Shown: positions 1 through 13,701, counted from the stretch's first letter. The stretch: DNA of 64,000 nt from Protula sp. h YS-2021 (GCA_949752745.1 OX457027.1:55742053-55806052); one strand, 5' to 3'. Translations and numbers: made by a program. The notes: generated by a model not told the origin, from the letters alone.

Positions 1-1
1 C

Positions 2-426
2 CATATTCTCTTCATTGAGAAATGTAGTGAAATTTTTCGACAAAAACTTCCTAAGATGGGTCGGAAGAACTAGGCCAGACTGATCCGCAGTGGGATCGAA
101 CATATTGAAATTTTCCTCCGAGCTATCAGTGTCCGGTTTAGCACGTTTACCGGGATTTATTTTAGGCTTGAAACACTCGTCCTCGGAATCTGACGAGGAA
201 TCGCTATCGGAATCAGGTGTTTCCGTTTAGAGGATTCACCCCGTTTTTTGCGTGCCGAATGGCTATCTGTTACTTTTGTCGAATGACTATGTGTGCTGAA
301 TGCCGAATAGCTAGGTTTACCCGAACATTTAGAAGGCGATTCGCCGGGAGCCCCGGGCTTCGTTTTATAACTTTCTGTATTTTCAACATTTGTCGAATGG
401 CTTCCAATTTCATGATCTGATTCCAT
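2..426 (-). pseudogene. Gag-like ORF1 N-terminal fragment of a DIRS-type retroelement (tentative), frameshifted
   Basis: Read on the minus strand, an ATG at 426 opens a Ser/Lys-rich low-complexity segment beginning MESDHEIGSHS. At about 225 the sensible reading moves to another frame, where an acidic stretch (PDSDSDSSSDSEDE) is followed by a more ordered part containing LPTHLRKFLSKNF that runs off the window edge. A disordered, acidic N-terminus before a short hydrophobic/basic segment is the layout of gag-like ORF1 proteins of DIRS-type elements, and other relics of that type occur at 13.7, 45.6 and 49.4 kb on the same strand. It could instead be an exon of a host gene whose remainder lies left of the window. 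The frameshift argues for a dead copy. The family assignment is inference. Confidence 0.4.
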
Positions 427-3400
427 TACCGAAAGGCTGTCTTACCTTTTAAAAGCAATATTCTGTTTTAATTGCGTTAAATAACTAAGATTTTCTAAGA
501 TTCTAAGTTTTGTTTTAGAAATACATGTGTATCCAATGAGAGCAAATGAGGAGAGGAAATCGAATCTTTGAACCGCTATCTACATGGTTGTTGTGAGGAG
601 AAAGCAGTGTTAGACCTTATGTAGGATCACGAAGTAAAATGAAGCGCAACGATCACCTTGTTTTAGAATTCTTCCACTTGTAGATAAATGTAATTTTATT
701 TCGCTAAACAAGATTTATATGAACGTCTGGAACATATTATTAATTGATGATAATTCTGACTCAGTAAAATTGTTTTATGTTTGTTAAATGTGTGTGTGAA
801 ATCGAGGAAAACAGTGACCTGACCTGTTGATAAATGCATCAGCCCACCTGTGCACTCTTAGGAAAGAATTTAACAGACTTGTCTAAATTCTTACTTCATC
901 TCAATAGATAGTAAATGCAGTAACAATTTGCTGTAACAAATTTTGATCTAGAGAAGAATCTGCAAACTGAATAAACACTAGAGGCAATTAATTCGCCATA
1001 TTGGTCATTCGATCCCAGCACCGTCAACAGAAAGCGAAATTTTTTCATTCTTCATTGAAACAATATCAATTTGACTCAGAGACCGCTGTTTGTGCAGCTC
1101 ATCGCACCGTCGACTACTTCGTGCAAGAAAGGGGCAGTTTTTTACGGCTATGGGAGTAGGGCTGTTCTTAGGGTCGGATGTAAATAGAACTTGATTTCGA
1201 AGCAGATTCCTATAAAATATGTGCTAGACACCTACTGAAGACAATCGATTAGTATGGTAAACTGCGTTATTGAGCCACTAAACAGATATATTGGCGAAGG
1301 GCTTAAAATAAACACCACTGAATAAAAGATTGGCTGGATTCGAATTGATGAAAACCTTCCCTTTCACTCAGTTCTAAACAGCTATGAATTAACTAGTTAT
1401 AAAATCTTTAGCAACAAGAGTCATTTGTAGATTCTGAAATTAAAAAGCTTACTACCTTCGAGGTTATTTTAGAAGTAGATAGTAAAGGTCAATTACACTT
1501 GGATAACATTTGCAAATTTCTATCACATGTTTTAACAACACAGAACTAATGTTCTTTCTGACCAGTTAAAAAGCGATGATCACTTATAGTCGTTGATTTC
1601 ATTGATTTATAGGAGGGTTCCAGAACTGAGGTAAAAAGCACATTTTGCATCTTTTTGGATGTTCAGTGGCAATGTAAATACTTCTGGTCAATGGTATATC
1701 ATTGAAATTGAACGTGAGCCCATAGTTTGCAAGAAATCTTTAGTATCAACGAATACAGGAATCGGATGGTCACATTTCGCTTATATCTCAAACTAAATTA
1801 ACATAGGGCTTGGGGCTTACCCGGTAGGTTGAATCCTTCGGCTCATTAAAATAAAATTTGATGTGTTAAATAAACGTACTACAGTTAATCCTATACCAAC
1901 CAAATATTTGCAATAACTTAGTACTGTGCTGAAATTCATACATTTAGACAAAAACATGTAACCTTTCATAAAGTCATTTTAAAATAATATTCCAAGTGTT
2001 TAGAAGTTGTGTAATTACTTAAAAATATTACCAACGCACTTCAATCAATGAAAAGTCCTGATTAATTTAACAATTTTTACCAGAAGCTGCCCAAGAAAGA
2101 ATAAACAGCTATCAGCGACGTGATTTTGTTGAGACAATAAATATTAGATAAATACATCCTTAAAAACTTGTAAAGCCAACGTTTAAACAATTTTATAAGT
2201 TGAATGTAAAGAATTACAAAATATAAACACTTGTAGTGTGAAGTAAATATTATATTTCTTGGTCATAATATGATCGTATATTCTGATTATACACTAAAGC
2301 AATTAAGAAAAAGAATTATATGTTTTAAAATGTTTGCTGGGTATACGAGAACGCTTTGATTGGAACAACCCAAAAAACTGGACCATTTGTTATCAGAACC
2401 AAACTTCTGCCATTCATTTCTTTATTAAAGAACTCCTCAAATGGGATCAACCCTCTTATCGAACGTAAGGATCACTTTTTCCAGTCTTATATGTCATTGT
2501 GAATCCCGCAAATAGAACCGGTCACAGAATAAACAAAACATACGGGTGCTGAATAAATTGCAGTCGGTGAGTTCCAAGTAGACAGATTATAATTCTGCTT
2601 TCATTGAAGCTAATTGCTTGTTATCGAAGTGGGGATCGGAATGTTTTAAGTAAAGAACTGAATTGTTGGAATGAATAAGATGACATGGAACTGAATCGTA
2701 ATGTTAGGTTTTAATACAGAAGAAGTGCATTTCCAGCGTTAATTAGCACTTTGCAACAGCATTTCAATTGTCCTTTGAGACCATGAAATCAACTAGGTAG
2801 TTCTTCGTATCCCATTTACTCGAGTTACTCGCAAAGAATCTATACTTTAATTGTATACCAGAAGCAAAAATTTGATTATTAACATTGAAATTCATGTAAA
2901 AAAACAAAAAAACAAAAAGATCTGTCACTTCAGGGTAAGGTAAAAATAATTAAATTATGCCATGTAGAAAGTCAGTGACATTATGGAACAAAATTTATGA
3001 GTAAACATTTCTTTTATTTTTTAATGAGGTTTTGACAGAATTGATCAAACAATAGTCGTAATCATCTGCGTTTTTCTTTGCGTAATAAAACTGGTTAAAC
3101 AAAGCGATACAAAATGTGTTTATTTATCGACTATCATGTGGATACATAATTATAGGTAATGATGCACTCCTATGTCATCAAAATTCTTCAAACGCTGGGA
3201 ATCGGACCACTTTCGCTAAATCCCAAGGGTGGTCCGATTTCTTTTGTTTTTGTGTATTGAGTGCAGAAAATTAAATTGCTGTCTGTAAGTTGTAATCCCA
3301 GTGTCGCTATATTACACTTTGTTTGACACGAATACACGATATTGATTTAAAAGAAATTAACACCCTGCAGTCTGTAGCCTTTCTGTAATGCATGTAATGG

Positions 3401-4479
3401 AGCGATCGTCACTGAAGTTTGAGCATTTTGAAGCTCATGTACTTACGGTCCAAGTAAAGGCCAAATCAATAGCAATGAACAAAATTCAAACAGAATGGTA
3501 CTAAAATGCCAGGGCTTAACGAGGAATGATAGCAAGCAATTGATATGCTTCTTACTGGCATGTCACAAGAGGTGAATTTCAGCTAGAAACTGCCAACTAC
3601 CGGGTAAATTAAGAGAACAACGCTGGAGCAAGATCGAGCTACGTTAACGATGTGCCTGCTCAATCGTTCCAGGTCTGCAGTGGCAAAAGTGCTAATCACC
3701 GCAGGCAGAAGTAACAAACATATCAGCAGAAAACTATGATAAACCGGCTTCATAAGCGTAGAATAATGCTCGAGCAAGTCGGGCCAATGTTAGAGTGAAG
3801 AGACTGTGGGAACAACCATTCGGAAATCATATCAGCCAACGATCTGTGAGGACTTGGCCACAAAAGCATTAATTGGAAACCATCTAAGAAGGTGAAATCG
3901 TATTACACTGTACAAATGGCTGTACAAAGATTTTTATACTCGATAACAGGCACTCTAATATGGCTGAAATTTTGCAAATCTGTTGCGTGTTAATTGCATT
4001 CATATCCTGTATGCATTCTCACATATGGATGGTATGTTGTACGGATAATATAAAATCGCCTATTATCTCTCCTTATTAATATTTTCCTAGGTTTTGTCTA
4101 AATTTGTTAAGCTGTTAGCCTTGTCAATACCATCATTTGAACATTATTCTGATGATGTTGAACTACAAATATTTATTTTCTTTTGTACTTTTTGTTTAAT
4201 TAAATGATATTCTTGGGCTCACAGATCTGTGAGACTAGTGTCCCAGTCGAACTCGAACATTAAACAATATGCAGCATGGAGATGACAAGTTGTGCTATTT
4301 CAAGGTAATTACTTATTATTTTGTTTAACAAGCAGTTTGTTGAACACCACCAAAACGCAGAGATAAAATTCGCTTTTAACAAAGAGGCATTGGGAGGGGT
4401 GAATATGAACACAAATGGTAATATATGTTTAAAACAATAGCTTTTATAAACCAACAATGAGTGCAGAATGTCGAAAGCC
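427..4479. other. No gene seen
   Basis: AT-rich sequence without long reading frames, convincing splice-flanked exons or RNA genes. The only structured item noticed is the hairpin at 3200-3239. Confidence 0.5.
3200..3239. repeat. Perfect 11-bp inverted repeat (hairpin)
   Basis: The arms AATCGGACCAC (3200-3210) and GTGGTCCGATT (3229-3239) are exact reverse complements around an 18-nt loop. No poly-T or gene context assigns a role. Confidence 0.6.
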
Positions 4480-5425
4480 GTGAGTTAAAGGGTAAGTGTC
4501 AGAATCTGGGGCAAAACGTCTCAGCCCAAAATGTCTCCGGCAATAATATCCCCAAAGAATGTAAGAGGTGTCACATTGTCTCCGCCCAAAATGTTTCCAG
4601 AAAAGAAAGTGGATTCCAATCGATTATAAACTGTAGCACACAAAGCAATGGTAAATAACATGGCTCTTGATTGCAATTAATATCTTTTATTCCTTTATTG
4701 CAGTTTATTCTCCGGTTATCAAAACTAATCTAAACTGCGGAGAATTATATGAATCCACACCTTTGATAATTTCATTGCAATTTGTTCCCCGGTTATCGCG
4801 TAAATTCGAAAACGCGCAGAATGTTATTTGAGTGAATACTGAAGTGATCCTTGAGTAAATCTCATTTTGTATAAATGTGGAGAAAATTTTATGCCCATCA
4901 TTTAAATCTGAAACACACTACGATATGGATATGTAGACATTTGAATTGCGGTTGATGGTAAAATTTGGGTTGATGGATTTATGTAAGCTAAGCGGAAAGT
5001 TATGAAATCCGGTATTTTTCATGGCATTGTGTCCGCAGGTCATACCGTTGTTCTGGAAGCATATCGACTTCTTCAGAACTTAACGATGTGCTTAGACTTT
5101 GGTACTGGTGCTAGTTTGCTTTTTGTAAAGTAATAGTGCTTTGTATTGGTAAAACAGTGCTTTTCGTAAAGTAATAGTGCTTTGTATTGGTAAAACAGAG
5201 TTAAGGTGCTTTTGAAACTGCAAGAAAATTGTATCTTGTTTATTTATTTGTGTGTTGGATAAAAAGTAATGCTATATGGTGGCCACTATTAGCGGAGAAT
5301 AAATTCTTGGCGGAGACATTTTGACCCCCTCACAAATAGAGACATTTTGGGCGAAGACATTATGACTCCTCTTACATTCTTTGGAGACATTATGGCCGGA
5401 GACATTCTTGGCGGATACCGTCAGG
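4480..5425. repeat. Foldback element with iterated AATGTCTCCGCC / GGCGGAGACATT ends
   Basis: The left part (about 4490-4610) repeats AAAATGTCTCCGGC-like units; the right part (about 5300-5420) repeats GGCGGAGACATT and GGAGACATTATGGCC in the opposite orientation. The two flanks are therefore multi-copy inverted subterminal repeats around about 0.7 kb of non-coding filler, typical of a non-autonomous foldback or MITE-like element. A shorter relative lies at 60100-60620. Confidence 0.55.
5118..5200 (+). repeat. 41-bp tandem duplication
   Basis: The segment TAAAGTAATAGTGCTTTG and its flanks occurs twice, beginning at 5126 and 5167, with near identity. It lies inside the foldback element. Confidence 0.7.
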
Positions 5426-7760
5426 CAATGTTCAGACAGGTAAATATCTCAGTTTGTTTATATAATTTAACCATTCAGCTCATTTTAAAACTATGCGGTT
5501 ATGCTTCTACGCAGTTTAGTGGCATACAGTTATCCGGTTAAAATACGATTAGGTGACACAAAAATGTATGTCATAAAACAGATACTAAATGGTTCCGAAC
5601 AGAATCTTTGCAAAGTTCCGGGAAGTTTGCAGATAGACATACACTCCCAACAGATTTTGCTGATTACCAATTGATCCCATCGGAATACGAGTGTAGGATT
5701 TTGCTTTTTATAATCTAATTCCTACTTTTCGCCTAAGCGACTAGTTTTATTCGAAATATATTTAACGTCTTTCAACATACGTTCTGGTAAAACATTCTAG
5801 TCCTGATTTTTGAAGTGTCATGAGTCGTAAAATTTGTAAATTGATTTATTGAAAAGATTTCTTATGTTTTGGAGTTATTATTTAAGTAACTAGACAAAAG
5901 TTTCATTGCCCAAACCTCATCATAGACTTATAAAACAGCCATAGATTGCAACATATCATAGATTATGAAACTGCCTTTATGCTTGGGCAATCCTACCAAT
6001 CCAGTAATAACCTAAATAATTAATTAGGAGACTGGACATAACTTATGGCTTAATTTGAAGGAAACAGTATTGAAAGGAGTTATTTGATTTAAGCATTTTC
6101 TCCTCGTTTTGTGTGAATCGGATCTCCACTACTCTGGCCTTTGATCCTGTTCGGGAAGATGTTTTGTAGCACGGGTTGACCGTTTTCAAGGATTCTTTGT
6201 AGCAGCGGATGACAACAGTTCGCAGCTCCAGCCAGATCTTTAATTTGCAACGGTGGCAGCACAAGATGGGGAGTTAGTTCAACAAGTCTCAGTTTCAGTT
6301 AGTCATCCTCTTATTTACCCATCACATAAAATTCAACTTCGAACATTTTTCACAAACCCTACAGTGCATTGAATTTGAAAGATAAGTGAGGCGGTTTCTC
6401 TTTTTTCGTTTCATTAGCTTATCTAGAGATAGTTGGGTATACAAGAAACAAAACTGGAGAGATGCCTATCATAGGGCAGTTCACTATTCGCTACTCTTTT
6501 TATTCATTCACAGTTTCGGTATGAATAACTGGTATGGATTTTTTTTATAGAAAATTTGGTACCCTTTACTGCTGAAATCTGTGGCAATGAAATAGATACG
6601 AATTTGAAGATTAAAGTAGCAATGCATGGCGGTGAGCCTGAGATTATAAGCTCACAGCTGACTCCCTTCAACATCCAACACCTATTAATATACCATCTGA
6701 ACATATAATTTGGGGCATATGTGGTGAATGACAAGCCCTATGTGAAAGAAAGTCTACACAGCTGGCTCTAGACAGAGACAGTAAAATATCGTTATAGAGA
6801 CGCCACCTGCGCACTTTTTTGCATTACAGAAAAAATAGGCTAAACACAATTCTGCTAGAAAAAGAATAGGACGAGCCCTCATATTGAGCATCTCACAACT
6901 GGGGTTACTTTTCACTGGTCTCATACCAAGTGCCCTCTATGTTAAAGAACCCAATAAATAGGACCAAATGGAGGAATTAACGAGGTTCCACTGTATTGTG
7001 TTTCATAGTCTATTCAAAGCTATTTCAATAAGGAAAGGGTGAATGTGTATCATGAAAGTACGACAGTTACCTAAAGCACAGCTTACATTGTGGCAAACGG
7101 CTAAAAGAAAAAGAAGTATCTGGTGTATGTGTCTCAAAATGTGAATCGTCTTCTTTAGCAGCATATATTTATGCTTGGGGGTTTACATTTCCTGACTAGC
7201 ATTAGGATATGGAAACAATATATAGCAAAAATGTAATTAAATTTCTATCTGTGCGTGTGCTTTGTATATTCAGGTAATAATTGATTAATTTCTTATGCTA
7301 TAAATAAACTACTGCAAATGGCTTGTAGAATTTTGGCAAACTACTTGTTGTAAACTTATTTCGCAAGCATGCGGTATTTTTAAAATATTTAGAATACTTA
7401 ACTGCATGAAGAGCAGAGAGTTTTTTGAAGGAGTGGGAAGGCAAGGGGGCGTCAGTTCCACAAGAAATATGATTTTTAAAATGTCAACATCACAACAAGT
7501 ATATGTATCTCCTTCTAGTTCTCTCTGTCTCTCTGCCTGTGTCTTACACATGTTGGTTGCATTTTCATGAATCTTAAGGCTACGAAGTGCCACGGTAACA
7601 TGATGACACTTCACCAAAGTTCATCATCTTTGCTGCGTCAGTCAGAATTATCGATAGCGGGTGAGTCCTTGCTTATTCATTATTGATAAAACGTTATATA
7701 TAAATGTCTAACGTTTCCAATCGTGCTTCCTCATAGCTGAAAGCCAGTGATATAAACCCG
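5426..7760. other. No gene seen
   Basis: AT-rich sequence with only short chance frames. No recognisable domains, repeats or RNA genes were found. Confidence 0.45.
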
Positions 7761-7930
7761 TAATTCAAATGTAAAAAAAACAGGTGCAAAAAATTGCGCA
7801 AATAAAAAAGTATCGAAACTAAATATTTAAATATATATGTGTATGATCACACTTTATTATTATTATTATTATTACTATCACTACTACTATTACTACTACT
7901 ACTTCTACTACTACTACTACTACTATTGGC
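7761..7930 (+). repeat. Dispersed 100-bp module followed by an ATT/ACT microsatellite
   Basis: The stretch 7761-7860 (containing GCGCAAATAAAAAAGTATCG and TGTGTATGATCACACTTTA) is the reverse complement of 25670-25764. In both places the module is followed, in its own orientation, by a long (ATT)n tract. A repeated unit with a microsatellite always on the same side indicates a mobile element carrying its own microsatellite. Confidence 0.65.
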
Positions 7931-7959
7931 ATTATTAGTGCATTATTATTGCTGTTATT

Positions 7960-9054
7960 ATTGGAGTTATTGTTGCATGCGCAGTTCAGTAAACTTCGAT
8001 GATAATACGTCCAACAGCTTTGAAATTCTTAACGGTGTGAAGCAGGGGTGCGTTACCGTCGCAATTCTGTTTTGCATATTCTTCTCCTTATTACTCCACT
8101 TTGCGTTTCACTCTGTCGAGGAAGGTATCCATGTATACACGAGATCAAACGGCATATTGTACAGTGCTTGTAGACTTCGGACAAAGACTAAACGCAGACT
8201 CGTCATGATACAGGAACTCCTGTTTGCGGACGATGCCGCTCTACTGGCACACAGCGAACAGAAACTGCAGCACTTGATGGACCACCTCGCCATTGCTTGT
8301 GACAAGTTCGGTCTAACAACCAGCGTGAAGAAAACGGTTATCGTGGCACAAGGTGCCCAGCAGGCTCCTGTAATTACACTGAACAACGTTCTCCTAGAAG
8401 TTGTGCACAGTTTCTGCTACCTTGGATCAACCGTCACAAACTTAGTTTCGATGAACGACGAAATAAACATACGCATAGGCAAAGCCGCAACCACCTTTGG
8501 TCGTCTTACGAAGCGTGCCTGGAACAACCCAAAACTTACGACAAGAACGAAGATGTGCATATACAGAGCGTGCGTTATTAGTACTTTGCTCTATGTCAGC
8601 GAATCATGGACTTCCTACCTCTACCAAGAATGGAAACTAATTTTCACGAGATGCCTGCGTCGTATACTTCACAGAACCTGGCAGGACCGTGTACCAAGCG
8701 CGGTTATACTATAGAAGGCCGAACTCCCAAGTGTTTCTGCATTGCTGAAACGGAGACGAATACGCTGGCCTCTCCATGTTCGCCGTATGGATGACGGCCG
8801 TATCCCTAAGGATCTACTTTATGGTAAATAGCAGATGCCAAAAGGCCAAAAGGACGTCCAAGACTCAGGTTTAAAGACGCGTGCAAACGGTACATGAAGG
8901 CATTTGGGATCTCATGGGAGAGCTGGGAGACCCGTGCAGACAGCAGGTCCACGTGGAAACGCGACATTTGTGATGGCGTGAGGCTTCATGATGACAAGTG
9001 GATTAGCGAACTTAATGCCCGCAGACTGAAGAAGAAACCCAAACAGAATTAAGC
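7960..9054 (+). pseudogene. 3' end of a non-LTR retrotransposon (LINE) reverse transcriptase, broken
   Basis: The translation shows LINE RT signatures in order: NGVKQGCV (motif B region), then LLFADDAALLAHSE with the FADD catalytic box (near 8218-8250), then the thumb region ending near RRILHRTWQDRVPS. In-frame homology continues past a stop at 8712 (LHVRRMDDGRIPKDLLYG) and then, after a further stop and a frame change, into GRPRLRFKDACKRYMKAF, which is the usual LINE C-terminal tail, ending near 9050. The endonuclease and upstream RT motifs are missing, as in ordinary 5'-truncated insertions. It sits between two ATT/ACT microsatellite tracts, suggesting insertion into, or expansion beside, a microsatellite. 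Inactive; clade not assigned. Confidence 0.88.
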
Positions 9055-9089
9055 AGATACCCACCGTCTCTAGCAGAAGGACGGATGCC

Positions 9090-9195
9090 AATCATTATTG
9101 GAGTTATTATTATTATTACTACTACTATTACTGGCATTATTAGTGCTTTTTTGCAGTTATGATTGCATTATTATTATTATTATTATTAATATTCG
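9090..9195 (+). repeat. ATT/ACT compound microsatellite after the LINE
   Basis: Imperfect (ATT)n and (ACT)n runs include GGCATTATTAGTGC, a phrase also present just 5' of the LINE near 7927. Confidence 0.7.
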
Positions 9196-9220
9196 CCATT
9201 ATTTTGTTTCCCTCGTCTAG

Positions 9221-9450
9221 GAGAAGGAGCCATTGCACACTCGCTGTCATCGATTCGCTCCGCATTTGTGCCCTCATTCGATATTGCCAGTCGATTATCA
9301 AGAAAGCGGTATGGAGCTACTCCAAGATGTGAAGGCTTGACAGGGGCAGACAACCCGGCTTTCTCCGAGAGCGATTCCACACTGTCTCATCGCCACAAAG
9401 ATAGTCCATTCCGCTCTATTGACAGCATACGACACAACCGTGTTGGGCAG
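9221..9450 (+). CDS. Putative cassette exon A (GEGAIA-type), Ser/Arg-rich, unknown protein
   Basis: A pyrimidine-rich acceptor (TTTCCCTCGTCTAG) ends at 9220. The frame then reads xGA-EGAIAHSLSSIRSAF and continues through a polar segment with RLSRKRYG, NPAFSESDS and SHRHKDSPF. A possible donor CAG|GTTACA after 9450 leaves phase 0; without splicing the frame stops at 9474. The exon starts with two leftover bases, exactly like exon B at 12184, and both open with GEGAIA(H/D)S(L/V)SS, so the two look like duplicated alternative exons of one gene. I do not recognise the family. Phase 0 exit would allow joining to the first recognised SLC34 exon at 22608, but this is speculation. It could also be an alternative 3' end of a gene left of the window. 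Confidence 0.45.
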
Positions 9451-9474
9451 GTTACACCTCCAAATTGTACCTAA

Positions 9475-10690
9475 ACTTCTTGTAAAATATATAGCAGTTT
9501 GCAGTAAAGCGTTCTTGTGTTTACCATCTCTCGCTCTTACAAATTAAACAGGGAAGACGGGTTGAGCAATATGATTTATTTAGAACACAAATCAATGAAA
9601 CACTGACCGAGTACTGAATATTTTAATATATTTTTTAAAAGTCCAGAAAACCCCAACCAGTTAAGTAGGGTAGTAAATCTGCGTTATACACGGAAGAGTT
9701 CATGTGGATTGGTGGTTTAACTTCTGCTGTAGCTCTTCATGTAATACAGAGTCGGTTCGCTATAGTCCTTGAGTATCACCACCAACCATTTGATGGTATA
9801 TCCAAATATCTTTCGTGTGCATCTGAACGCGGCACTATTCTCAAACCTCCATAGACAGAAGTTGTGTTATCTTTCCTACTCGAATCGTGGCTACACTGTG
9901 CCTAGCCCGAGTGTCTGTGAGCAGGGTAGTCTTACGAAAATAACAGTAGAAAGCAAATAGACAGGTGGCCTAGAAGCATTGTAGAAACGAGTCCTTCAAA
10001 GGTAGCAGTGCCCTGATTTGACATGACCCTTTACATGAATTAGAGTACCGAAGAACGTTATTCGTTGTGTTTGTTGGACACAATTATCCCAAGTGATTGT
10101 AAATACCAAGGTAGGGCAACATGTTTGCCGCTATGTGGCAGTCCTCCCTTGTGGATGCTGCAACGAAGAAGTGGTGTAGAAGGTAGTAGTCACTGGCTTA
10201 TTTCGCGGCTGCATATAATACGGATGACACTTTTGATTATTCTATGAAACGCACTAACGTTTAGGGAAGAGCTAAATGGTAAGTGGGTGCCAGTTATATA
10301 TGTGTAATGTGCATCTCCCTTGAACCACCATGTTAAGCCTGTTACGCGTTGGTTGCGAATCTCTGCTTATAGGGTGTGTCTGTACGTGCTCTTTAAATAT
10401 ATTTTCGCAATATACCAGTTTATATCCACAAAGTTAACTGCCGTCTCATAGTTGAAAAAGGTGTGTTTATCTGGTTTTGCACAGTCGTTAGAACAATGTA
10501 CCACTGGCCGAGAGCAGTCATCTCCCTTTGGAAAGCATGATATCTGGCTGATTGTACCTGATTTAACAACTTTCCTGTACTAACCAAGTTCGAGCTCCTT
10601 TTCTGTGTGCTTTTCTACACGATACACATTTTCCTCTTTTCGACTATTTGTAAAGCAGACATGTGGGAGCTGGACTTCTAGTGATAGGAT
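9475..10690. other. No gene seen
   Basis: Short chance frames only; no repeat structure noticed. Confidence 0.4.
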
Positions 10691-11010
10691 GTCGAAACCG
10701 CGTTTTAAGCCATTTACGATAATTTCGATAATTTTGATGGTCAAGGTCAAATCGCGAAAAATTGTTTAAGAAAAACAATGATTTATCTCGAAAACGGTAA
10801 GAGAGCAATTTTGACCTCATTTTCAACCTCCACTCCCTATACGACGCTACGTAAGATATAACTTCCGGTGTCCTTGACCTCCAGGTCACTTCGAGCCCCA
10901 AACCGGAAGGTGGCCTTTATCTCGAAAACGGTAAGAGATAGAGCAATCGGTTTCCAGACATCTCCTCCAAGACCGCTGTAGCTAGACTAACCAAACTTGA
11001 CACATTTATG
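10690..11010. repeat. Dispersed AGGTCA-rich repeat, copy a
   Basis: Contains GGTCAAGGTCAAATCGCG, the everted pair TGACCTCCAGGTCA and twice the phrase TCTCGAAAACGGTAAGAGA. The same mixture of AGGTCA half-sites and 'tatctc(g)aaaacngt' phrases recurs at 34775-35375, 47320-47735 and 54185-54490, defining a diverged interspersed family. Confidence 0.5.
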
Positions 11011-12090
11011 GAGGGTCATCTGAAGTGATGATGATCTTATTGGTATAGTTGGTAGTGTTTAGGGGGTGTTCTACATTCAGACAGGTAAAAATTGTTAACA
11101 AATAGCAATATCGTCTACCTTCCGTTTTAAGTTATCATTCCAAGTCGAGTCTAATTCGCTGTGCGAATTTCGGTCTAGTTATATTAACAAATAGTGACGT
11201 AATTGGTCAGTCGTGTTTTCATCTGAATCTGCACGAGTGGTCTTGTCGAGCTTGTTTGGATCATTAGTTTTGCGGTTTCTATATTTCAGAACGATTTAAT
11301 CAGGTACCATGATTGATTTTCCCCAGGCAGCTGCTTTCAGCAATGTTAATACATTTCAAAATGGGGGTCAACGTTTGCCACGGCTGGCTTCGGACAGTAT
11401 GGTAACTCGTCGAAGCAGGGCGTCGCTACTGGAGAACGGCAACTGCCCTTTAGCAGGTATACCTTATCATTGAACCAGGACTGATTACGCAAAATACATA
11501 AATACATCACATCCTACAAAAATTTCCCCTGGGAGCATGACTGTTCATATGACCCTTTTGCAAATTTTTTAACACAATATATTTATGATATCAGATGTGG
11601 TCTTAAAAAGACATAAATAATGAAAAGTGTTAAGAGAAACCTAATGTACCAATTGCCCCTAATTTTCCTGTGGCTAACTGATCTTGAAGTTGCTCTCTAC
11701 CAATGCCCTGTAACGCTAGGGAATATTGGCAAAACTTTTACATTCACAGCTACATTCACATTTACACCAATTTTGAAATAGTAACCTATAGATTATGTTA
11801 TCGGTATTTTTATTACTGCTTGTCCTTCGGTACAATTAAATAACAGTTAATTACAAATATTTCAATATTCAACTGTACAAAAATATATGTTGGAAATTGC
11901 GCAGAGCAGTTACGCAATACATAATACAGAAAAGAACATCGTAACTTGTTTTGATTTCATGATTCCACTATTCCACATTTTTCACCACTAAAGAGCCTGT
12001 ACATTCACGCAAAACACCACATCGAACCACCATTCGCCGGCCAGCTCACACTTTTAGACATGGAAACGCCCGTAAAAACAAATATGCTTA
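11011..12090. other. No gene seen
   Basis: AT-rich intergenic or intronic DNA with no recognised feature. Confidence 0.4.
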
Positions 12091-12190
12091 GTATTGTTTT
12101 CAGGAGTTTAGTATTGTTTTCAGTAGTTTAGTATTGTTTTCAGTAGTTTAGTATTGTTTTCAGGAGTTTAGTATTGGTTTCAGGAGAGGG
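12091..12190 (+). repeat. 20-bp minisatellite made of splice-acceptor-like units
   Basis: Five units of 20 bp begin at 12091, 12111, 12131, 12151 and 12171. Each reads GTATTG(T/G)TTTCAG(G/T)AG followed by TTTA, except the last, which becomes GAGAGGG and enters exon B. Every unit carries a pyrimidine-rich tract plus CAG, so the real acceptor (CAG at 12181-12183) is preceded by four near-identical decoys. Confidence 0.85.
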
Positions 12191-12350
12191 AGCTATTGCA
12201 GATTCGGTCTCGTCGTTAATAGCTGCTAACGCATTACATGGCATGAACTCCGCAGACAACTCTTCAACAAGACTGCAAGACAACGGCAGTTCTCCGACGC
12301 TTTCCACTCCTCTGGGATGGAAATTGCTTCAGTCGTCAGCTTTTAAAAAC
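12184..12350 (+). CDS. Putative cassette exon B (GEGAIA-type), Ser/Asn-rich, unknown protein
   Basis: The acceptor TTGGTTTCAG ends at 12183 and a good donor AAC|GTATGT follows 12350. The frame reads xGA-EGAIADSVSSLIAANAL, then a polar stretch with NSADNSSTRLQDNG and LSTPLGWKLLQSSAF. The start phase (two carried-over bases) and exit phase (0) match exon A at 9221-9450, and the first ten residues are clearly related to it; the rest has diverged. Codons in the shared part differ mostly at third positions (GAA/GAG, GCC/GCT), suggesting coding constraint. Protein family unknown. Being Ser-rich and lacking hydrophobic segments, it is probably a disordered cytoplasmic or linker segment. Confidence 0.5.
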
Positions 12351-12488
12351 GTATGTTGTCGCTGTTTTTTTTATCTCAAGTATTACACACTGGGTTTTCG
12401 TGAAGCAGTGCAATGGTTCTGAAAACATTGCTGTTTCCGGTCTAGTCAATAGTCAATAACATTTTGAACATTTATTGTTAAAAGTTAC

Positions 12489-13700
<1,212 letters not shown>

Positions 13701-13701
13701 T

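Noticed and set aside
7839..7960. Poly-Leu start of the long frame at 7839
   Set aside because: It is translation of the ATT microsatellite; genuine LINE coding homology begins only near 7990-8030.
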